A stretch of DNA of 64,000 nucleotides from Siphonodentalium dalli (GCA_032622095.1 CP136061.1:85658324-85722323); one strand, 5' to 3'. Shown: positions 32,880-45,335, counted from the stretch's first letter. Made by a program: numbers and translations. Notes: generated by a model not told the origin, from the letters alone.

Positions 32880-34110
32880 TGTTGTGTATTTGCACTAAGT
32901 AAGCGCAATTGCTTTATGCTTAAGCGCAAATATTTGTATGCAAATAAATAATAAATGTAAAAAAGACTCCCATGTGATTTGCTCTAAACTCAAATTAACT
33001 CAGGCCATAAAACATTACTCAAACATAGGTGAGGACTCCACCCAGATCCCATACTAAGATGGATGTTCAGACTGAGGAAACCAGTTGGAGATAGGTACAT
33101 GTATTTGCTTAAGCATAATTCATTTCAATCACGCTTAAGTGTAAATGAAATCCACTTAAACGTAAATGAGTTGCGCTTAACCGTAATTCATATACACCCC
33201 CATTGAACTCCACATACTCAAGCTGAAATGGATGCAACCACATTACTAATGCCAGTAAGTTAACATACATCAGATTATACAAAGTATATAAGGTAAGAGT
33301 AAGACAGCCGATGAAATTATTGCTCTTAATATAATTCCAATGTATTATGATAACGCATAAGTCAATTATGCTTAAGCGTAAATGATTACATTAAGCGTAA
33401 CTGATTTACGCTTAAATGCAATTAGTTAATATAAAATGTGAAAATGAATCATTTGCGCTTAAGCGCAAGTATATGTCTATCAATATATTTGCGCTTAAGC
33501 GCAAATACCTAACACTCCCTTACTTCCCTCTGATTGTGAATGATAGAGTCCATCTCATAGTATATTATCATGGACCCATAGTAGTACCCCCAAATAATAC
33601 TGAAACATTGAAGAAAAAATATTTCCATATGCATATATCAGCATCTCTGTCCCTGGTGTCCCAATAATTGGTGCCTCACTCCCAGAGCTCTAGTATATTT
33701 TATTAAAGGGACATCTCCTACACAGATATATACCATTTCCATGGCCATAAATATGGAATTCGGGGTTACTGGGGACTCGCTTCCCTCATATGGTGTACTT
33801 ATAATAATAAAAAATTGACTTGAAATTGGGGAAAACCCCAATTTTCATATTATCAGCATCCCTGTCCCCAATTTTATAAAAGAGATATATCCTGCACATA
33901 TCTCTACCATTTCCATGGTCATAAAAGAGATATTGGGGTTACTGGGGGGGGGGGGGGTGCTTCCCTCATATGGTGGGTCTGTGCCATTTAAAATTAATTC
34001 AGGGGGGTGATATCAATGCATATTAATTTTTATTTGCGCAAATGATTTACACTGAAGCGCAAATGATAGATGTTATTTTGCGAAATATTTGCGCTTGATT
34101 GTAAATGAAT
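32880..34110. repeat. Region of recurring TTGCGCTTAAGCGCAA palindromes
   Basis: The 16-bp palindrome, or a half of it, recurs about a dozen times: 32890-32935, 33105-33200, 33355-33510, 34030-34110. The clusters lie toward the two ends of the region with a different repeat between them, as in subterminal repeats of a large transposon. The same motif appears at 53100-53145 and at the duplicon B target (57585). Element limits and TSD were not resolved. Confidence 0.6.
33630..33990 (+). repeat. Two tandem copies of an approximately 200-bp unit
   Basis: ATATCAGCATCTCTGTCCC, ATACCATTTCCATGGCCATA, GGGGTTACTGGGG and GCTTCCCTCATATGGTG occur in the same order twice. The second copy has a run of about 15 G. 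Confidence 0.75.
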
Positions 34111-34129
34111 AATAAATGTGAAATGGGTA

Positions 34130-34940
34130 TCCCATACATGAAATGCCGTATCTATATGCTATAGCGCGTATATCCTACAGGTCTGGGTGAACCACCGATC
34201 AATCAATAACAGCCCGATCGGGCTAAAGTAGACCGATCAGGCTAAAATAGACCGATCGTTCTTTCACAGCCAGCTTGAATCTTGGATAAAGGGAGTAGGC
34301 CTACTCTAAATTGTTCTTTCAAGTGAAATAGGCCTCCCATACATGAAACGCCTTATCTATATACTATAGCGCGCATACCCTACAGGTCTGGGTGAACCAC
34401 CGATCAATCAATAATAGCCCGATCGGGCTAAAATAGACCGATCGGTCTTTCACAGCCAGCCTGAATCTTGGATAAAGGGAGTAGGCCTACTATAAATTGT
34501 TCTTTCAAGTGAAATAGGCCTCCCATACATGAAACGCCTTATCTATATACTATAGCGCGCATACCCTACAGGTCTGGGTGAACCACCGATCAATCAATAA
34601 TAGCCCGATCGGGCTAAAATAGACCGATCGGGCTAAAATAGACCGATCGGGCTAAAATAGACCAATCGGTCTTTCACAGCCAGCCTGAATCTTGGATAAA
34701 GGGAGTAGGCCTACTATAAATTGTTCTTTCAAGTGAAATAGGCCTCCCATACATAAAACGCCTTATCTATATCCTCTAGTGCGCATATCCTACAGGTCTG
34801 GGTGAACCACCGATCAATCAATAATAGCCCGATCGGGCTAATATATACCGATCGGGCTAAAATAATCCCATCGGTCTTTCACAGCCAGCATGAATCTTGG
34901 ATAAAGGGAGTAGGCCTACTCTAAATTGTTCTTTCAAGTT
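34130..34940 (+). repeat. Satellite: four units of 186 bp plus n x 19 bp
   Basis: Units begin TCCCATACATGAAACGCC at 34130, 34335, 34521 and 34745, giving lengths of 205, 186, 224 and about 196 bp. The differences are whole numbers of a 19-bp sub-unit (CCGATCGGGCTAAAATAGA), present in different numbers in each unit. The last unit ends at CTTTCAAGTT. Confidence 0.9.
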
Positions 34941-35865
34941 ACAACCATTTTTTTGTAAAAAATTTATTCTTATTCATTTTGAAACTAATGAAAGACAATT
35001 TTGAAACTAATGAAAGACAATGTATAATTTTTTGCTGGTATATTCATCATAAATTTTAACAAATCTTCAAGCAAACAAAATTTCAATATTCAAGAAATCT
35101 CTTACAACAGTGTCAGGAAGACCAATCGATCTAGCTCAGCACGATTGGTCTATTGTGATGTCAAATATTATTGAAATATTGCTTATAATTTACATTTACA
35201 GAAGTCAATAATTCGCATGCAGATAACTTCACCTTGTATTCGGCCAAATAGGCCCAAGTATGTTGACGTTAGATTAGAAGGCAGAATTCCCAGATTTGTT
35301 TATTATTGGTGAACCTGGATAATTTCGGAGGTGTGCCAATCGTCTTTTGCACACTGTGAATACGTACTCATTCTCTCCTAAATTTGCAAAAATTCCTATA
35401 TATATAAATATATATACAGAGTGTGAAAACTTTGTTAGTTGCCAAATAATTGTCGACATTTTACTTAGAAAACTTGAATGCAAAAACTATGATAGGCCCC
35501 CTATTATTTTTTTATTTTTTTTTCTCTTTTATGTGAATCTACTTTCGTTATCGACATGCCGGCCTTTGTTTTGGCTGTTCTCCCAGTCGTGCGTGCCAGC
35601 CGATCGTCGTTATTCGGGTGGTTCCGATTTCCTCCGAATATAATTCCATGAGACTCCGCGTGCTGATTCGCTCCGAAAATGTGTTAGTATCTGAGCAGAT
35701 TTCTTACTCTGATCGCAGTTTTCAACAATTTAATACAGGGCGAGTACCGCACTAATAATATGCCACATTGGGGTTTTCTTTCTAGTTTTTTATGACCTTT
35801 CTTGTGGTATATCGGGCACAGTTCTGTCTGACATCAAATATATGCCCACCGGGAGTGAAGCTAAT
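34941..35865. other. No gene recognised; 23-bp tandem duplication
   Basis: TTTTGAAACTAATGAAAGAC is repeated twice (34977-35021). Otherwise nothing can be supported. Confidence 0.35.
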
Positions 35866-35972
35866 GACTTTAATTGATAGAAGCTTTTCCGGACATAGGT
35901 CTTCAGTTCATATCTATTATTTTATACCCACGCAACTATTTAAAATTTGTTATTTAAAGAGATAATCCATCT
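35866..35972 (+). mobile_element. TTAAAG-A MITE, right-end fragment
   Basis: It spans TTAATTGATAGAAGCTTTTC to GATAATCCATCTTTAA and matches the last 110 bp of the family. Confidence 0.75.
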
Positions 35973-36239
35973 TTAAAAAAAATATGATTACTTGGGCACA
36001 TTATGCTAGAATTCCAGATCAATTTGATAAAAAATGTTGCTTTTCTGAGGAAGATTTTTGACCTCCTATTTTCACTATCAGCCTTGATACTTACCTTTAC
36101 ATATATATATATTTTGTGTGTGTGTGTGCCTAATACCTGTGATTAATATAACCTCATTTGATCTCTGAATGGTGAAAACTTGTTATGGCTATTAAGACTA
36201 AGCACATTTTGGTAAAGATGTATGTTATTTGAATTACGT

Positions 36240-36716
36240 TTAAAGGTACTCAACCCGATAAAACTCCTCTCAATTACTATTTCAATGGCTTCGGGGTCAA
36301 AAATATTTGATTCGAGTCGAGGAAGTCACCCATCAAAGCTCAGATTTGTTAGATATCGATTTTAGAAATCTATTATTTTTCATTATCGGGAATACTATCT
36401 GGCCCAGAACTCAGTCAAAATTGCGTTAAAATTACCACTTGGTTTTAGAGTTATTCATCCTTGTCTGTTTGAATAGATTTGGAGTACACATCCAGAGCAG
36501 ATTACGGCAGTTATTAGTACTCATCTCGAGAACATAACAAATTTGAAAAATCAATATCTAATAACTCTGAGCTTTGTTTGATGGGTTCCTCGACTCGAAT
36601 CAAATATTTTTTACCCCCAAAGCCAAAGAAATAGTAATATAGGACCCTCTGATCGGATTGTTGTTGTTGGAATCTGTTGAGATGGGGGACCCTCTTTACG
36701 GGTTGAGTACCTTTAA
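36240..36716 (+). mobile_element. 477-bp TTAA MITE (family B), copy 2
   Basis: TTAA (36240-36243 and 36713-36716) bounds AAGGTACTCAACCCG inverted ends. In duplicon B the same spot (about 57580-57600, GCGCTTAAGCC) is unfilled and has a single TTAA. This proves the target duplication. Confidence 0.95.
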
Positions 36717-36754
36717 GCCATTTTTTACTAAATGTGCAAAATCCCATAAACATT

Positions 36755-36941
36755 ACGAAGTGGCTAAAGAACGGTATACCGCTCTTTAGTACTGACGGCT
36801 AAAGAACGGTATACCGCTCTTTAGTGATGAGGGCTAAAGAGCGGTACGGATTATAACGTTATGTGTTGGCGCAATGCGCAAAATATCTTGGCAACGCACG
36901 TGCCGCTCATCCAACCTGGACCGCTCTTTAGCACCGATAGT

Positions 36942-36976
<35 letters not shown>

Positions 36977-39900
36977 AGTTGCAAAATCGTTCAATTTGTG
37001 ATAGAAGCGCCAAACTTTCAGAGTTTGTTAAGTGGTTGGTGAGTATCACTAAACTGGCTGGTTCCAGATTTTAGAGGTCACCTTGACCTTCAATTTGACC
37101 TTGACCTTTTTGAAAATCTCAGTTTTTGGGTTGGGTGGTTTATGCCATCCTTTTCTTGTGAAAATCGCATCTTCTCACAGTTTTATCAATACATTTATAG
37201 TTGGGAGGTGACTACGGTTCATTTGGGCCAAAACATATCTCATTTTTCATAAGATGGCCGCCAATATGGCCGCCGGAAGTTGAAAATATGACATTTTTTC
37301 ACAAATATCTTCTAGTTCAATTCATGCTGTTTGGAACTGGTTGAGTAATGCAACTTTATTTGGTGTTTTGTATATTAACCGATCATTGGAGCAATTAAAT
37401 ATGCAATTATTGTGGTTCTAGCCCCTTCCGATCCCTCAAAACTTCGATTTTACAGGATGCGGTATAAAATTTAACAAAAAAATCACAATTGGGATTCTAG
37501 TCATATTTCAACAAGAAATGAAGATAACTTTGTAATGTAAGTGAGGCATATCATTACCTATGAATATTCCAAATCACTGGAACCAAAATTCTTACTTTGG
37601 CTCAAAATGGCTGCCAATATGGCCGCCAAAATATGGAAAATGGTAAATATTACACCAGCGTCTCCTGCAATCGTTTGCAAGTTGTGGTTGATGTATAAAA
37701 TTGGCAATTCTGCATTCTATACATTGAATACTAACATGTCTGATGCACCATTGTTAATTGTTACTATTGTCACCACTGACATCGTCAAAAATATTGGGCT
37801 TTTCTCTCAAAAACTTGACATAAATATTGGCAAAAATTCACTTTTCAGGTTTGGACCTTTTTTTCAGGTAAAATGTAACTATCTTTGGATTGAAAGGTGT
37901 TTATTGTTTTGGTCTATCTTAAATGTGTCTCACTACGGTGTTTATAGACCAAATTGCTCAAGATGGCTTCCAAAATGGCAACCAAATTTGTAAAATGTTA
38001 ATTTTTTACATATATCCCGAACATTCTCGGCATTATCCGAAAATGTAGCAAAATGTGGCTCACTTGGTTATTATACGTGTTAGTTAATTAACTGACAACT
38101 AAATGTTCTATTCTGGTTGTCAAACTTCCGTAATGGTGGCAAAATAAATTCATTTTAAAGTATATAATTTTGCCGAGCACCTCTTTTGTGATTTTGGCCA
38201 TAGTTATTGAAAGGAAATGGGCAGAACTTTGAGACAGAATTGAGATGGACCATAATATTTGGCTATTCTGGTCCATTATGCTACGAAAATGTCAAACTGA
38301 ATACAGTGTGGACGCCAAGATCGTAGCCAGGGAGTTACTCTATGATCATACGTGAGGTGAATAGGTTTACAGTGAGTTATTGTATGTCATGACTTATGTG
38401 AATAGGTATACCGGTACAATGAGTGACTATATGGTTATGAGTGGGTTGTCCATTGTAAGATACATCTATATATACAAGGAGATGTCATGGTCAGGTGTGA
38501 GGTGAATCGGTATGCATGGAGTGACTGTATGGTGTATACCCAGTACGGGTGCACCAGGTGTGCCTGTATGGGCATTGGTGTGGTGTATGGATATAGCTAC
38601 ATGGTCATCTATGTGTTGATTATGTATATATGGAGTGACTGTAAGGGCATGGTGGGATGTACATGTGTTGTCTGTATGATCATGGATGGGTGTGTTGGTA
38701 AATATGGTGTGATTTTATGGTTACGGGTAATGTGTATAGGTATACATGGAATGACTGTACGGTCATGATTGAATATGATTACCTGGAGTAAGCTGGGTGG
38801 ACATTATCGAGTGTGTGGCTATATAGGGAGTGTCCTTGTGGTAACGGGTGGTATGCATATTTATATATTTCATGGATGTATTATCATTGGTGGGTGTATA
38901 CGGATTAGCTGTATTATCATGGATGGCATGTATGATTATACAGTGAATTGCTGAATTGTCATGTGTGAGGTGTATATGCAAGTATGGATTGTTTCAGTGG
39001 TTGTGTGTATATCTGGAAGGGCTGAATGGCCATTAGTGAGGTTTACTTGTATGCTTGGAGTGAATCTATGGTCTAGGGTAGGCTCTATATGTATATCGAG
39101 TGGTTATATGACTATGTGTGTCGATATAGGTATACAGGTAGTGAATGTATGGTCAATGGTGAGATGAGTACATGTAGGTATACAAGTAGTGACTGTATGA
39201 TCATAAATATAATGGACATCTATACAGGGGGTGACTATTAAAATGGTCATGTGTCAGGCGTATGAGTATACCTGGTGTTCCTGTTTGGTGACTCGTGGCG
39301 GTATGGTCATGTGTAGGTTATACCAGTATACACATGTGTTGCTTTATTGTCATGGGCAAGGGATATGTGTATATAGCAAGTGGCTATATGTCCATGGATA
39401 AAGTGCATATGCATACATGGAGTGACTATACTGACATGGCTGGGTGTATTAGTATATCTTGAGTGACTATGCGGATACAGGGAGTGACATGGCCAATGTT
39501 GAGGTGAATATGTATGCAAGGATTGACCATGGTCGTGCATGAATGTTTTGAATAGGTACACACGGTGTGACTATATGGCCATAGGTCAGGTACCATTGGT
39601 GAAGGTATGTGTACGAAGCGAGTGGCTATATGGCCATTGGTGAGGTGCATATGTATACCCGGAGTGACTTTATGGTCATTGTTGATGTATATATTGATTT
39701 ATTTGACCACGTGTTTGGAGAATAGGTATACAGGGGATGACCGTATGGCCAATGGTGAGCTGAATGGGTATACAAGGAATGACTATATGGTTATCGATCA
39801 TGTTTAGGAGTATCCCCGGTGTGCCTGTATCGTGACGCGTGGCTGTAATGTCACCCGTGTTCATGGGTCAGGTGTACATGTATACAGTGGGTCACTATAT

Positions 39901-42340
39901 TGTTATGTCTGTGGTGTTTATGTATATATGTAATGACTGTGTGGTAATAGGTGGCCATCGTTTTCTGTGTTTAACGCCCCCCCCCCCCATGTATATAAAC
40001 ACCATCAAGATAGAGAACTCTCTGACATGACCTCTCCATTGATTAACATATCCTTGAGTTATTGTGCCACCCAAGGTACACATGTACAACCCACCCATTA
40101 CCTCAGTTACTCCATATGTACATAAACACAACACAAATGACAACATAGTCACCCACTTTATACACGTACACCTGGTCATACAGCCATACTTGGTTATACC
40201 CGTACATACCACAAATGACGATACAGCCACGAGTCACCATGTATGAACACCAGGTATACACATACACCCGACACATGGCTATATAGTCACTCTATGTATA
40301 CATATTCACGATCATACGATCACGCGTTGTATACCTATTCACCTCACCGTGGACTATACAGCCACTACATGTATACCTATTCGCCATATCCATTACCATA
40401 GAGTCAATCCAGGTATACATATGCACATCACCAATGGTGAGCCCCTCCAGATACACCAATACCCGCACATACGACCTCTCATACGTTCCACACTTGCCAT
40501 ACTCATGATCATGCATCTACTCCCCATACACCATCAATGATAACACATCCACAACATATATAAATATACAACCCACCGTTGCCAACAGGGCACTCCCCAT
40601 ATACCCACACATCATCCATGACCATACAATAACTCGCGGTATACATATTATCCTCATCTACGATCATAGAGAACTCCCTGGCTGTCATCTTGGCTTCCAT
40701 CCTGTATCCAGTTGATAAATTTTTATCATAATGGGCCAGACTACCCACATCTCATGGTTCGTCGCAGTTCCGTCTCAAAGTTCTGCCCATTTCCTTTCAA
40801 TAATATGGCCATAATCACAAAAGAGGTTATCCGCAAAATTCCACACTGCAACTTTAAAATGAATTTGTCATGCCCCATACGTAACTAGGATAAACATAAT
40901 AGAACATAGTTGTCAGTTAATTACCTAACAGGTATAATAACCAAGTGAGTCACAATTTGCTACCTTTTGGGATAACGCAGAGAATAATTTTCTGGATATG
41001 TGTAAAAAATAAACTTTTTACAAATTTGGTTGCCATTTTGGAAGCCATCTTGAGCAATTTAGTCTATAAACACCATAGTGTGACACATTTAAGATAGGTC
41101 AAAACAATAAACACATTTGATACCAAAGGTAGTTGCATTTTATTTGAAAAAATGGTCGAACCCTGAAAAGTGATTTTTTGCCAATATTTATGTCAAGTTT
41201 GTGAGAGAAAAATCCAATATATCTGGTGATATCAGTGGTGACAATAGTAACAATGACACATGGTGTATCAGACATGTTAGTATTCAATGTATAGAATGCA
41301 GATTAGCCAATTTTATACATCAACCACAAATGGTAAGCAATTGCATGACACCCTGGTGCAATATTTACAATTTTCCATATTTTGGCGGCCAATTTGGCAG
41401 CCATTTTGAGTCAAGGTAAGATTTTTGGTTCCAGAGAGTTGGAATATTCATAGGTAATGATATGCCTCACTTGCATTACAATGTTCTTTTCATTTCTAGT
41501 TGAAATATGACTAGAATCCCAATTGTGATTTTTTTGTAAAATTTTATTCCGCGTTCTGTAAAATCGAATTTTTTAGGGATTGGAAGGGGTTAGGACCCCA
41601 ATAATTGCATATTTAATTGCTCCAATGATCAGTTAATATACAAAACACAAAATAAAGTTGCATTACTCAACCAGTTCCAAACAGCATGAATTGAACTAGA
41701 ATATATTTGTGAAAAAATGTCATATTTTCAACTTCCGGCGGCCATATTGGCAGCCATCTTATGAATATTTAGATATGTTTTGGCCCAAATGAACCGTGGT
41801 CACCTTCCAACTATAATCGTATTGAGAAAACTGTGAGAAGATGCGATTTTCACAAGAAAAGGATGGCATAAACCACCCAACCCAAAAACTGAGATTTTCA
41901 AAAAGGTCAAGGTCAAATTTAAGGTCAAGGTGACCTCCAAAATCTGGAACCAGCCAGTTTAGTGATACTCACACACCTCTTAACAAATTCTGAAAGTTTG
42001 GCGCTTCTATCACAAAGTGAACGATTTTTATGTTTTCCTGTAATTACCCCCCCCCCCCCCCCCCCCACTACGAGGGCTAAAGAGCAGTATACCGTTCTTT
42101 AGCACCAAACGCTAAAGAGTGGTATATACCGTTAATTAGAGTATCAGGCCCATATAGCTAAAGCGCGGTATACCGCTCTTTATCGTTTGTCACTAAAGAG
42201 CAGTATACCGTTCTTTAGCACCAAACGCTAAAGAACGGTATACCGTTAATTAGTGTATCAGGCCCATATAGCTAAAGCGCGGTATACCGCTCTTTAGCGT
42301 TTGGTACTAAAGAGCGGTATACCGTTCTTTAGCTACGGCC
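36755..42340. mobile_element. 5.6-kb foldback transposon with 8-bp TSD
   Basis: The flanks carry the perfect duplication TAAACATT (36747-36754, 42341-42348), and duplicon B has the site once, unfilled. Each end is an array of the near-palindrome CTAAAGAACGGTATACCG...CTTTAG: two to three units on the left, seven on the right. Inside lie arms of about 1.5 kb that are inverted copies (about 36855-38335 against 40680-42060), including poly-G/poly-C tracts and TATGGCCGCC motifs. They enclose an inverted minisatellite. No transposase was seen; open frames in the arms are not protein-like. Confidence 0.9.
38340..40670. repeat. Minisatellite core of the foldback element
   Basis: Degenerate units built on GGTATACATGGAGTGACTA and TATGGTCATG run in one orientation to about 39960. 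After a poly-C tract (about 39976-39988) they run in the opposite orientation to about 40670. The two halves are unequal, about 1.6 and 0.7 kb. Confidence 0.75.
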
Positions 42341-42348
42341 TAAACATT

Positions 42349-42664
42349 ATTGTTATCATTTAAGTCTATGGAAAATGTGTACACCACTAGCTGTAACTCG
42401 TATGTGTAGAATGTGTTATATTGATAAACGTTCAATAACGTTCCCGTATCGGATAGACCATAACTCTTTGTGCTCACTTAAAATTAATTTGTGATAGGTC
42501 TGATATTTCTTTCACTTCCATGTGAAGCAGCGTAAAATCACACTCGCATTAAATACAACTGTATTTTATCTCTTGCCATTCTGTTTTTCAACACCACGTC
42601 AGTGCAATATTTGCGAAAAAGATTTACTGAACGAAGCTTAGCGTCGTAAGTAACCGAATAAGAG
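42349..42664 (+). promoter_or_regulatory. 5' flank of ZNF gene A, conserved in copy B
   Basis: This is alignable with 57626-57935 in duplicon B. It contains CGTTCAATAACGTTCCCG and, near the start codon, a half-finger-like phrase (CNICEK) followed by GTAAGT. The last could be a donor of a spliced upstream exon. No TATA box is obvious, so its promoter role is inferred only from position. Confidence 0.35.
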
Positions 42665-44122
42665 ATGAACACGGAAGACCGACCATATCAATGTGATATT
42701 TGTGATAAATCATTCACTGCGTCGGACGATTTAAGTAAGCACCAAATGATTCACATTGGAGATCTACCGTATCAGTGTAAACAATCATTCGCCCAGTCAG
42801 ATACTTTGATCGCACACAAAAGGATTCCCATCAATGACAGTCCGTATCAGTGCGATATATGCGAGAAATCATTTAGTCATTCAAACGACCTGACGAAACA
42901 CAAGAGATTTCACACAGGCGATCGCCGGTATAAATGTAATATTTGCCAAAAATCATTCACATTGTCAGGATATTTGACTACACACAAGAGGACAGCTCAC
43001 ACTGGAGATAGACCGTATAGTTGTGATATTTGTCAAAAATCATTCAGCAAGTCGGGACATTTGACTGCACACAAGAGAATTCACACTGGCGTTCGACCAT
43101 ATCAGTGCGATATATGCGAGAAAGCATTCACTCAATCGGGACACATAGCGGCGCATATGAGAGTCCACGCCGGTGATCGCCCATATAGTTGTGTTATTTG
43201 TCAAAAATCATTCACCTTGTCAGGAAGTTTGTCCAAACACGAGAGAATCCACACTGGTTATCGTCCATATCAGTGCGATATTTGCCCGAAAGCATTCACT
43301 AACTCAAGCGACCTGGCGACACATAAAAGAATCCATTCGGGTGATCGCCCGTATCAATGCGATATATGCGAGAAAGCATTCACTCAATCGGGCCACATGG
43401 CGGCGCATATGAGAGTCCACGCCGGCGATCGCCCATATAGTTGTGTTATTTGCCAAAAATCATTCAACATGTCAGCAAGTTTGACCAAACACGAGAGAAT
43501 CCACGCTGGTGATCGTCCATGTCAGTGCGATATTTGCCCGAAAGCATTCGCTAACCCAAGCGCCCTGGCGACACATAAAAGAATCCATTCGGGTGATCGC
43601 CCGTATCAATGCGATATATGCGAGAAAGCATTCACTCAATCGGGCCACATGGCGGCGCATATGAGAGTCCACGCCGGTGATCGCCCATACAGTTGTGTTA
43701 TTTGTCAAAAATCATTCACCTTGTCAGGAAGTTTGTCCAAACACGAGAGAATCCACACTGGTTATCGTCCATGTCAGTGCGATATTTGCCCGAAAGCATT
43801 CACTAACTCAAGCGACCTGGCGACACATAAAAGAATCCATTCGGGTGATCGCCCGTATCAATGCGATATATGCGAGAAAGCATTCACTCAATCAGGCGAC
43901 CTGGTGAGACATAAGAGGATCCACTCTAATGATCGCCCGTATCAATGTGATATATGTCCATCTGCATTCAAATTGTCCGGAAATTTGACTCAACACAAGA
44001 GAATTCACACTGGCGATCAACCACATCATGCGATAAATCTCTACCACTGCGATATTTGTGGAAAGTCATTTCTGCAGTCGGAAAGTTTGACATTTCACAA
44101 GAAGATGCACACTGCAAGATAA
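42665..44122 (+). CDS. C2H2 zinc-finger protein, 17 fingers, single exon (ZNF A)
   Basis: The 485-residue frame starts at an ATG 6 nt after an in-frame TAA and ends at TAA (44120-44122). It is made of C2H2 fingers (Y-x-C-D-I-C-x-K-x-F-x5-L-x2-H-x3-H) joined by [ST]GDRPY linkers, a variant of TGEKPY. Finger 2 is degenerate, lacking one Cys and its last His, and finger 4 has an extra residue between its histidines. Fingers 6-8, 9-11 and 12-14 are three near-identical three-finger modules; helix contacts in module 1 are Q/G/H/A, L/G/S/K and N/S/D/T. A 13-residue insertion precedes the last finger. No KRAB, BTB or SCAN domain is present. Such arrays bind DNA in the nucleus; the target is unknown. 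Confidence 0.9.
   Translation: MNTEDRPYQCDICDKSFTASDDLSKHQMIHIGDLPYQCKQSFAQSDTLIAHKRIPINDSPYQCDICEKSFSHSNDLTKHKRFHTGDRRYKCNICQKSFTLSGYLTTHKRTAHTGDRPYSCDICQKSFSKSGHLTAHKRIHTGVRPYQCDICEKAFTQSGHIAAHMRVHAGDRPYSCVICQKSFTLSGSLSKHERIHTGYRPYQCDICPKAFTNSSDLATHKRIHSGDRPYQCDICEKAFTQSGHMAAHMRVHAGDRPYSCVICQKSFNMSASLTKHERIHAGDRPCQCDICPKAFANPSALATHKRIHSGDRPYQCDICEKAFTQSGHMAAHMRVHAGDRPYSCVICQKSFTLSGSLSKHERIHTGYRPCQCDICPKAFTNSSDLATHKRIHSGDRPYQCDICEKAFTQSGDLVRHKRIHSNDRPYQCDICPSAFKLSGNLTQHKRIHTGDQPHHAINLYHCDICGKSFLQSESLTFHKKMHTAR
43100..43855 (+). repeat. Three tandem 252-bp modules inside ZNF A
   Basis: The block starting near TATCAGTGCGATATATGCG repeats at about 43100, 43352 and 43604, a 252-bp period equal to 84 codons or three fingers. 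Modules 1 and 3 are closest, while module 2 has private changes (FNMSASL, ANPSAL). Copy B holds one module. Confidence 0.9.
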
Positions 44123-44555
44123 TTTAGACTGGAAGTCGATCGAAAATCAGTGCGATGTTTGCTAGATAGCATTCACCGAATCAAGTGGCTTAATTTATGA
44201 AGCATAGGCAGATCCAGTTAGGTGATCGTCTGTATAAATGTGATATCTGTCCAAAATCATTCACATTCTCATGACATTTGACTGCGCACATGATAATTCA
44301 CACTGGCGGTCGACCGGATCAGTGCGATATTTGCAAGAAAGTATTCACCGAATCAAGTGGCTTGACGAAGCATAAGAGAATCCATTTAGGTGATTGTCCG
44401 CATAAACGTGATATATGTCCAAAATAATTCACAATCTCATGACATTTGACTGCGCACATGGTAATTCACACTGGCGATCGACAATATCAGCATTCACTGT
44501 ATATCAAGTGGCTTGACGAAGCATAAGATAATCCATTCAGGTGATCCCCGTACAA
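44123..44555 (+). pseudogene. Relic zinc fingers downstream of ZNF A
   Basis: Sequence after the stop still shows finger-like codons ([29 protein letters not shown]) broken by stops and frameshifts. The same relics follow copy B, so the ancestral array was longer before duplication. Confidence 0.75.
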
Positions 44556-44562
44556 GCCTGGG

Positions 44563-44760
44563 TTTGGTGTGCCGGTCATTTGCAGAATGAGGTCCCCAGA
44601 CGCTGAAATTAGTGTCGCTGTCCCGCACAGCGGGCTAGCATAACTAAATTCACCCTCTGGGGGCCCCATTCTGCTTCGACATCATCTTTTCTGGAAAGTT
44701 TCTTTATTATCAAATTTCCATAGAAACTTCTTCACATTGAATCTATTTCTTTTTAGTTTA
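44563..44760 (-). repeat. Hairpin repeat family, copy 5
   Basis: Arms are GCAGAATGAGGTCCCCAGA (44580-44598) and its partner to about 44674, with loop CCCGCACAGCGGG. It is shared with duplicon B (59337-59445), so it predates the duplication. Confidence 0.8.
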
Positions 44761-44764
44761 GTTT

Positions 44765-45003
44765 CTCTATATCCCCAAATTCGCATTATTCAAGTTTCCA
44801 ATGGGTGATCATCACAATATTCACCATTTGGAGACTTCAATGTGAGTCTATGTCTCCCATAGCAGATGAGGCCATGCATAATGAGGTCAACAGAGGGTGA
44901 ATTTGGTGATGCTCTATAGCAATGCGTGGGATAGCGCTACTAAATTCACCATCTGGGGAACTCATTCTGCAAATGACAAGCACACTAAACTCAGGCTTGG
45001 TCA
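44765..45003 (+). repeat. Hairpin repeat family, copy 6
   Basis: Starts TCTATATCCCC, hairpin at about 44880-44970, ends CAGGCTTG. It is head-to-head with copy 5. In duplicon B this hairpin is deleted (see 59635-59690). Confidence 0.8.
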
Positions 45004-45154
45004 GTGATGTTAGACATCCACTTCAAACCTCACTTATCAAGTTTAATGTTTAACCCACTGGGAGCCTCAGTGCCTCACACAGATGGGAGCATGTACTCTG
45101 GAGTGTAATCTGCTCCAGTCTATGAGGGGCTCTCTATGGGTTATACACACTAAA

Positions 45155-45265
45155 CTCAGACTTGCGTCCATATAAGTGTGATATATGTCAAAATCATTCA
45201 CCTTGTCATGAAATTTGACGGAATTCAGGATAATTCACACTGGTGATTGACCGTACCAATGCTAT
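45155..45265 (+). pseudogene. Isolated relic zinc finger
   Basis: CGTCCATATAAGTGTGATA and the following codons (YKCDIC.KSF..., then IHTGD) are a finger with frameshifts, also present in copy B (59820-59930). Confidence 0.6.
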
Positions 45266-45335
45266 ATGTAAGAAAAATGATAAAAATTATTAAAGAATAT
45301 GAGAAACATTTGTAAAAAATGAATTTTTTTTAGGC

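Noticed and set aside
37541..37993. 150-codon open frame in the left foldback arm
   Set aside because: The inverted copy in the right arm does not preserve the frame, and the translation is dominated by repeated ATGGCCGCC-type sequence.
43173..43907. Second-frame open readings inside ZNF A (43173-43412, 43677-43907)
   Set aside because: They are shadow frames created by the 252-bp repeat; the main frame has intact finger residues.
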